Part shown: in pieces, positions 6,243 through 7,784 of the stretch
Layout: each line of letters begins with the position of its first letter
Position numbering within the stretch: the stretch's first letter is position 1
Assembly: GCA_031283505.1 (NCBI GenBank)
Contig: JAITBO010000362.1
Location: forward strand, 1 to 7,784
Direction: 5' to 3'
Length of the DNA: 7,784 nt
Source: Treponema sp.
Lineage (GTDB): Bacteria; Spirochaetota; Spirochaetia; Treponematales; Breznakiellaceae
Made by a program: the position numbers and the translations under genes
Notes under the pieces: generated by a model
Database searches by the model: none
What the model saw: the letters and a program-made list of their open reading frames with translations, nothing else
What the model was told of the DNA's origin: nothing

Positions 6243-6620
6243 CTATGGTATCCTTGCCTGGCTCAAGGCGTCTTCCAGGGCAGCCAGAAAGCCCGCCGAT
6301 GACCCGGTAGCGCCAGTAATTCCGTCTGTATCCGGGATACCGGCGTCCAGGACCATGGCCAGAAGTTCCTCCATGGCCGCGCCGCCTGTCTGTTCGTCAT
6401 CCTCATGCTCAAGGATTTCGATGGCGGTGATACCGGCGGCATCAACCTGTACCAAAAGGTAAACCGATCCCCGGTAGCCCTGCCCCGCGCCTTCGTATAC
6501 TCCGGGATAATAGCGCGGAGCGCCGGCGGCGTTCTTGAATCCGGCGCAGGCCCACAAGACGGCCGCCGCCAGAAACAGCGCCACCGGTTTTAAAGCCGCA
6601 AGAAAAAAAGAATGTTTCAT
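6243..6620 (-). CDS. Small FMN-binding-domain lipoprotein
   Basis: The 125-residue product has a signal peptide with lipobox LWAC (Cys25) followed by a single FMN_bind domain (about 37-123) of the RnfG/NqrC type. The hallmark is DGITGATGSS (99-108), which fits the flavinylation consensus D-G-x-[ST]-G-A-T. Thr105 would carry FMN through a phosphoester bond added by an ApbE/Ftp-type flavin transferase. YYPGVYEGAGQGYRG (37-51) is the typical domain start. The predicted role is a periplasmic, lipid-anchored electron carrier. No Rnf, Nqr, ApbE or reductase gene adjoins it, so its partner is unknown. The start at 6620 is preferred over an in-frame ATG at 6659 because GGAGG (6632-6628) lies seven bases upstream and the signal peptide then begins correctly (MKHSFF). 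Confidence 0.9.
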   Translation of the reverse strand: MKHSFFLAALKPVALFLAAAVLWACAGFKNAAGAPRYYPGVYEGAGQGYRGSVYLLVQVDAAGITAIEILEHEDDEQTGGAAMEELLAMVLDAGIPDTDGITGATGSSAGFLAALEDALSQARIP

Positions 6621-6736
6621 GTCCAGTCCTCCGGATACAAGTATGGGGTCGTCCCGCACGACGCTTTAATAAAAATATGAAAAAAAATAAAATTTTTGCC
6701 GCCGGATGAAATTTCCGGGATTCTGCCGAACAATGA
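6621..6736. other. AT-rich divergent intergenic half, no gene seen
   Basis: This is the FMN_bind-proximal part of the 335 bp divergent gap. It holds the Shine-Dalgarno of that gene (6628-6632) and an A/T tract (6665-6697) that could supply promoter elements in either direction. It also has a small imperfect palindrome, CCGGA/TCCGG (6702-6706 with 6714-6718) around GAAATTTC. I see no coding sequence and cannot fix a promoter with confidence. Confidence 0.4.
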
Positions 6737-6865
6737 GTTACGGAAGTCATATTACACAGGAAGAATAATATGAACCGCTAACCATACCGGACCTGTATGG
6801 TCCGTAACAACACGAACTATTGAGGTTAAACCCATAGTTTATTTATGAAGTTTGTGGGGTTCGTG
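6737..6865 (+). ncRNA. Candidate structured RNA: three-way junction plus hairpin domain
   Basis: Nested inverted repeats allow a three-way junction. P1 is GTTACGGA (6737-6744) with TCCGTAAC (6801-6808). P2 is TCATATTA (6747-6754) with TAATATGA (6766-6773). P3 is CCATA (6782-6786) with TATGG (6796-6800). The P2 loop contains CAGG (6757-6760) and the P3 loop CCTG (6792-6795), which could kiss. A competing GC-rich hairpin CGGACC (6788-6793) with GGTCCG (6799-6804) would break P1 and P3, suggesting two states. Two bases later a second domain is closed by CACGAAC (6811-6817) with GTTCGTG (6859-6865), enclosing an imperfect stem (6828-6836 with 6844-6853). It matches no riboswitch class I know; the junction lacks purine-riboswitch consensus bases. 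It may be a leader of the DUF2259 gene 90 bases downstream. Strand is uncertain. Confidence 0.35.
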
Positions 6866-6955
6866 GTTAAATTTCTTCAATTTTGGCTCTGATGCGTAAC
6901 ATGATCTCTTAAGACTTATTCAATACTTCCGATAATAATGAAAGAGGTGACTCCA

Positions 6956-7657
6956 ATGTTTGAAAAAAAATATTTTTGCAACATATTGTTGCTTGCTGTC
7001 TGCGCCGCCTGCCTCTGGGCCGGAGATACCGCGACATTTGTGGACCTTGGTTTTTCTCCCGACGGTAAGACCTATGCATTTGGCCAGTACGGAATTCAGG
7101 CAAGGACACTCCGGCCCTGGGCGGATTTTTATATGGTAGATGTCCTTAAAAACGATTTTGTATCCGGAGGCCGGATTTCCTACACCCACGATGTCCCCGT
7201 AACGGCAGGACAGGACGGCTCCGGCGCCTTGTACCGGCTCATAAGCCGGAACGCCGCCTTGACGGACCGGTATGGAATTAATTTTCTCCTTCAGGGAAAA
7301 GTTCTCTACATTGCGGTTGACGGTGGAGAGTCCCCTGATACAGGAGAATCCTTCGAATTTCGGGATTTTGAACAGGGTATTTCCTACAAAGCCTCTCTGA
7401 TTCCCTCAACGGAAGGTTCCGGCGCTTCCCTGACATCTTCGTTTTACATCAGCCTGGAACGGACAGACCGGAACGGTTCAAAAAAGAGCCACACTGCGGG
7501 GAATCCCCGGATAAAACGGCCCCTCATTCAGTCTTACCATATCAGGAAGGTCATGGTCCCTCCCGGAGACGGCTCAGTCATCTTTGTAATCGAGATGCGG
7601 AAACAGGGCGATACAGGCCGGGACATCCGCTACATGGTGGAAGCCCTGGGTCTTTAG
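6956..7657 (+). CDS. DUF2259 family predicted secreted protein
   Basis: The 233-residue product has a signal peptide (basic FEKK, hydrophobic core 10-21, likely cleavage after WAG near residue 23). The mature part begins with TATFVDLGFSPDGKTYAFGQ (25-44) and YGIQ (45-48), then a WADFYMVDVLKNDFV stretch (55-69). This is the conserved N-terminal block of the DUF2259 family, whose function is unknown. The FSPDGKxxAFGxYG motif resembles a single beta-propeller-like blade. Later residues (144-170 and 190-232) alternate beta strands. ATG 6956 is preferred over ATG 6938: GAGG (6944-6947) lies eight bases upstream of it and the signal peptide then starts immediately. The gene is monocistronic, ending 13 bases before the right inverted repeat. 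The family call comes from motif recognition without a profile search. Confidence 0.8.
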   Translation: MFEKKYFCNILLLAVCAACLWAGDTATFVDLGFSPDGKTYAFGQYGIQARTLRPWADFYMVDVLKNDFVSGGRISYTHDVPVTAGQDGSGALYRLISRNAALTDRYGINFLLQGKVLYIAVDGGESPDTGESFEFRDFEQGISYKASLIPSTEGSGASLTSSFYISLERTDRNGSKKSHTAGNPRIKRPLIQSYHIRKVMVPPGDGSVIFVIEMRKQGDTGRDIRYMVEALGL

Positions 7658-7669
7658 GGAACTACATAA

Positions 7670-7784
7670 CTAAACGACCACCGCCTAAAGGCGGTGGGTT
7701 TTGTAGCGGCTGAAAGCCGCGTTGAGGCTAAAGCCTCCTGAAATGTCCTTTTGCTAAAGCAATCTAAACTCCACGACTGAAACT
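7670..7784 (-). repeat. Right copy of 115 bp inverted repeat, hairpin-rich
   Basis: This is the reverse complement of 5-119 with five mismatches. Hairpins mirror those of the left copy: 8 bp stem at 7678-7697, then 7706-7720, 7724-7737 and 7751-7762. The inner limit is sharp at 7670; the outer end runs to the window edge and may continue. The segment bracketed by the two copies has no intact transposase, recombinase or tnpB gene. Confidence 0.9.
7678..7702 (+). terminator. Probable terminator of the DUF2259 gene, supplied by the repeat
   Basis: The 8 bp perfect stem CCACCGCC/GGCGGTGG with a TAAA loop is followed by GTTTT on the + strand, 20 bases after the DUF2259 stop. The short T run makes it a modest intrinsic terminator. 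The same hairpin in the left copy faces outward on the - strand. Confidence 0.5.

Noticed and set aside
6737..6808. Purine-type riboswitch
   Set aside because: The three-helix outline is similar, but the junction strands (AG and ACCGCTA) lack the conserved purine-riboswitch bases and the downstream gene is not purine-related.

Overview
The window looks like a chromosomal stretch from a Gram-negative-type, lipoprotein-rich bacterium, most likely a Treponema-like spirochaete. This is inferred from roughly 50% GC coding DNA, three predicted lipoproteins, a TroA/ZnuA-type metal importer and a DUF2259 secreted protein. No rRNA or marker gene is present, so the assignment is tentative.

Layout. Both ends carry the same ~115 bp sequence in inverted orientation (5-119 and 7670-7784, 110/115 identical). 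Each copy is a string of short hairpins sharing a CTTTAG core. Inside the left copy lie AT-rich palindromic sites (127-213), then the decayed 3' end of an IS30-family transposase (about 234-362) with its probable right end. Next comes the 3' remnant of an unidentified reading frame (390-530), whose stop overlaps the start of a metal importer operon.

The operon (523-3142, + strand) encodes a substrate-binding lipoprotein, an ATPase and a membrane permease (znuA-znuC-znuB order), tightly packed or overlapping. Together they form an ABC importer for zinc or a similar divalent metal: periplasmic capture, ATP hydrolysis and membrane passage.

Convergent to it on the - strand is a two-gene unit (6128 down to 3202). 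It encodes a 748-residue lipoprotein with an acidic Ser/Asp tandem-repeat region and a 227-residue lipoprotein; the two overlap by ATGA. Upstream on the same strand is a small FMN-binding lipoprotein (6243-6620). It is separated by a 335 bp divergent intergenic region from a DUF2259 secreted protein (6956-7657, + strand). That intergenic region contains nested inverted repeats which can be drawn as a three-way junction with complementary loops plus a second hairpin domain (6737-6865), a candidate structured RNA.

Most notable: (1) the long inverted repeats bracketing a segment with no intact transposase; (2) the candidate structured RNA at 6737-6865; (3) IS30 debris directly upstream of the metal operon, which seems to have truncated a preceding gene; (4) the in-frame tandem repeat tract in the large lipoprotein. 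None of these could be tested by search or folding software here.
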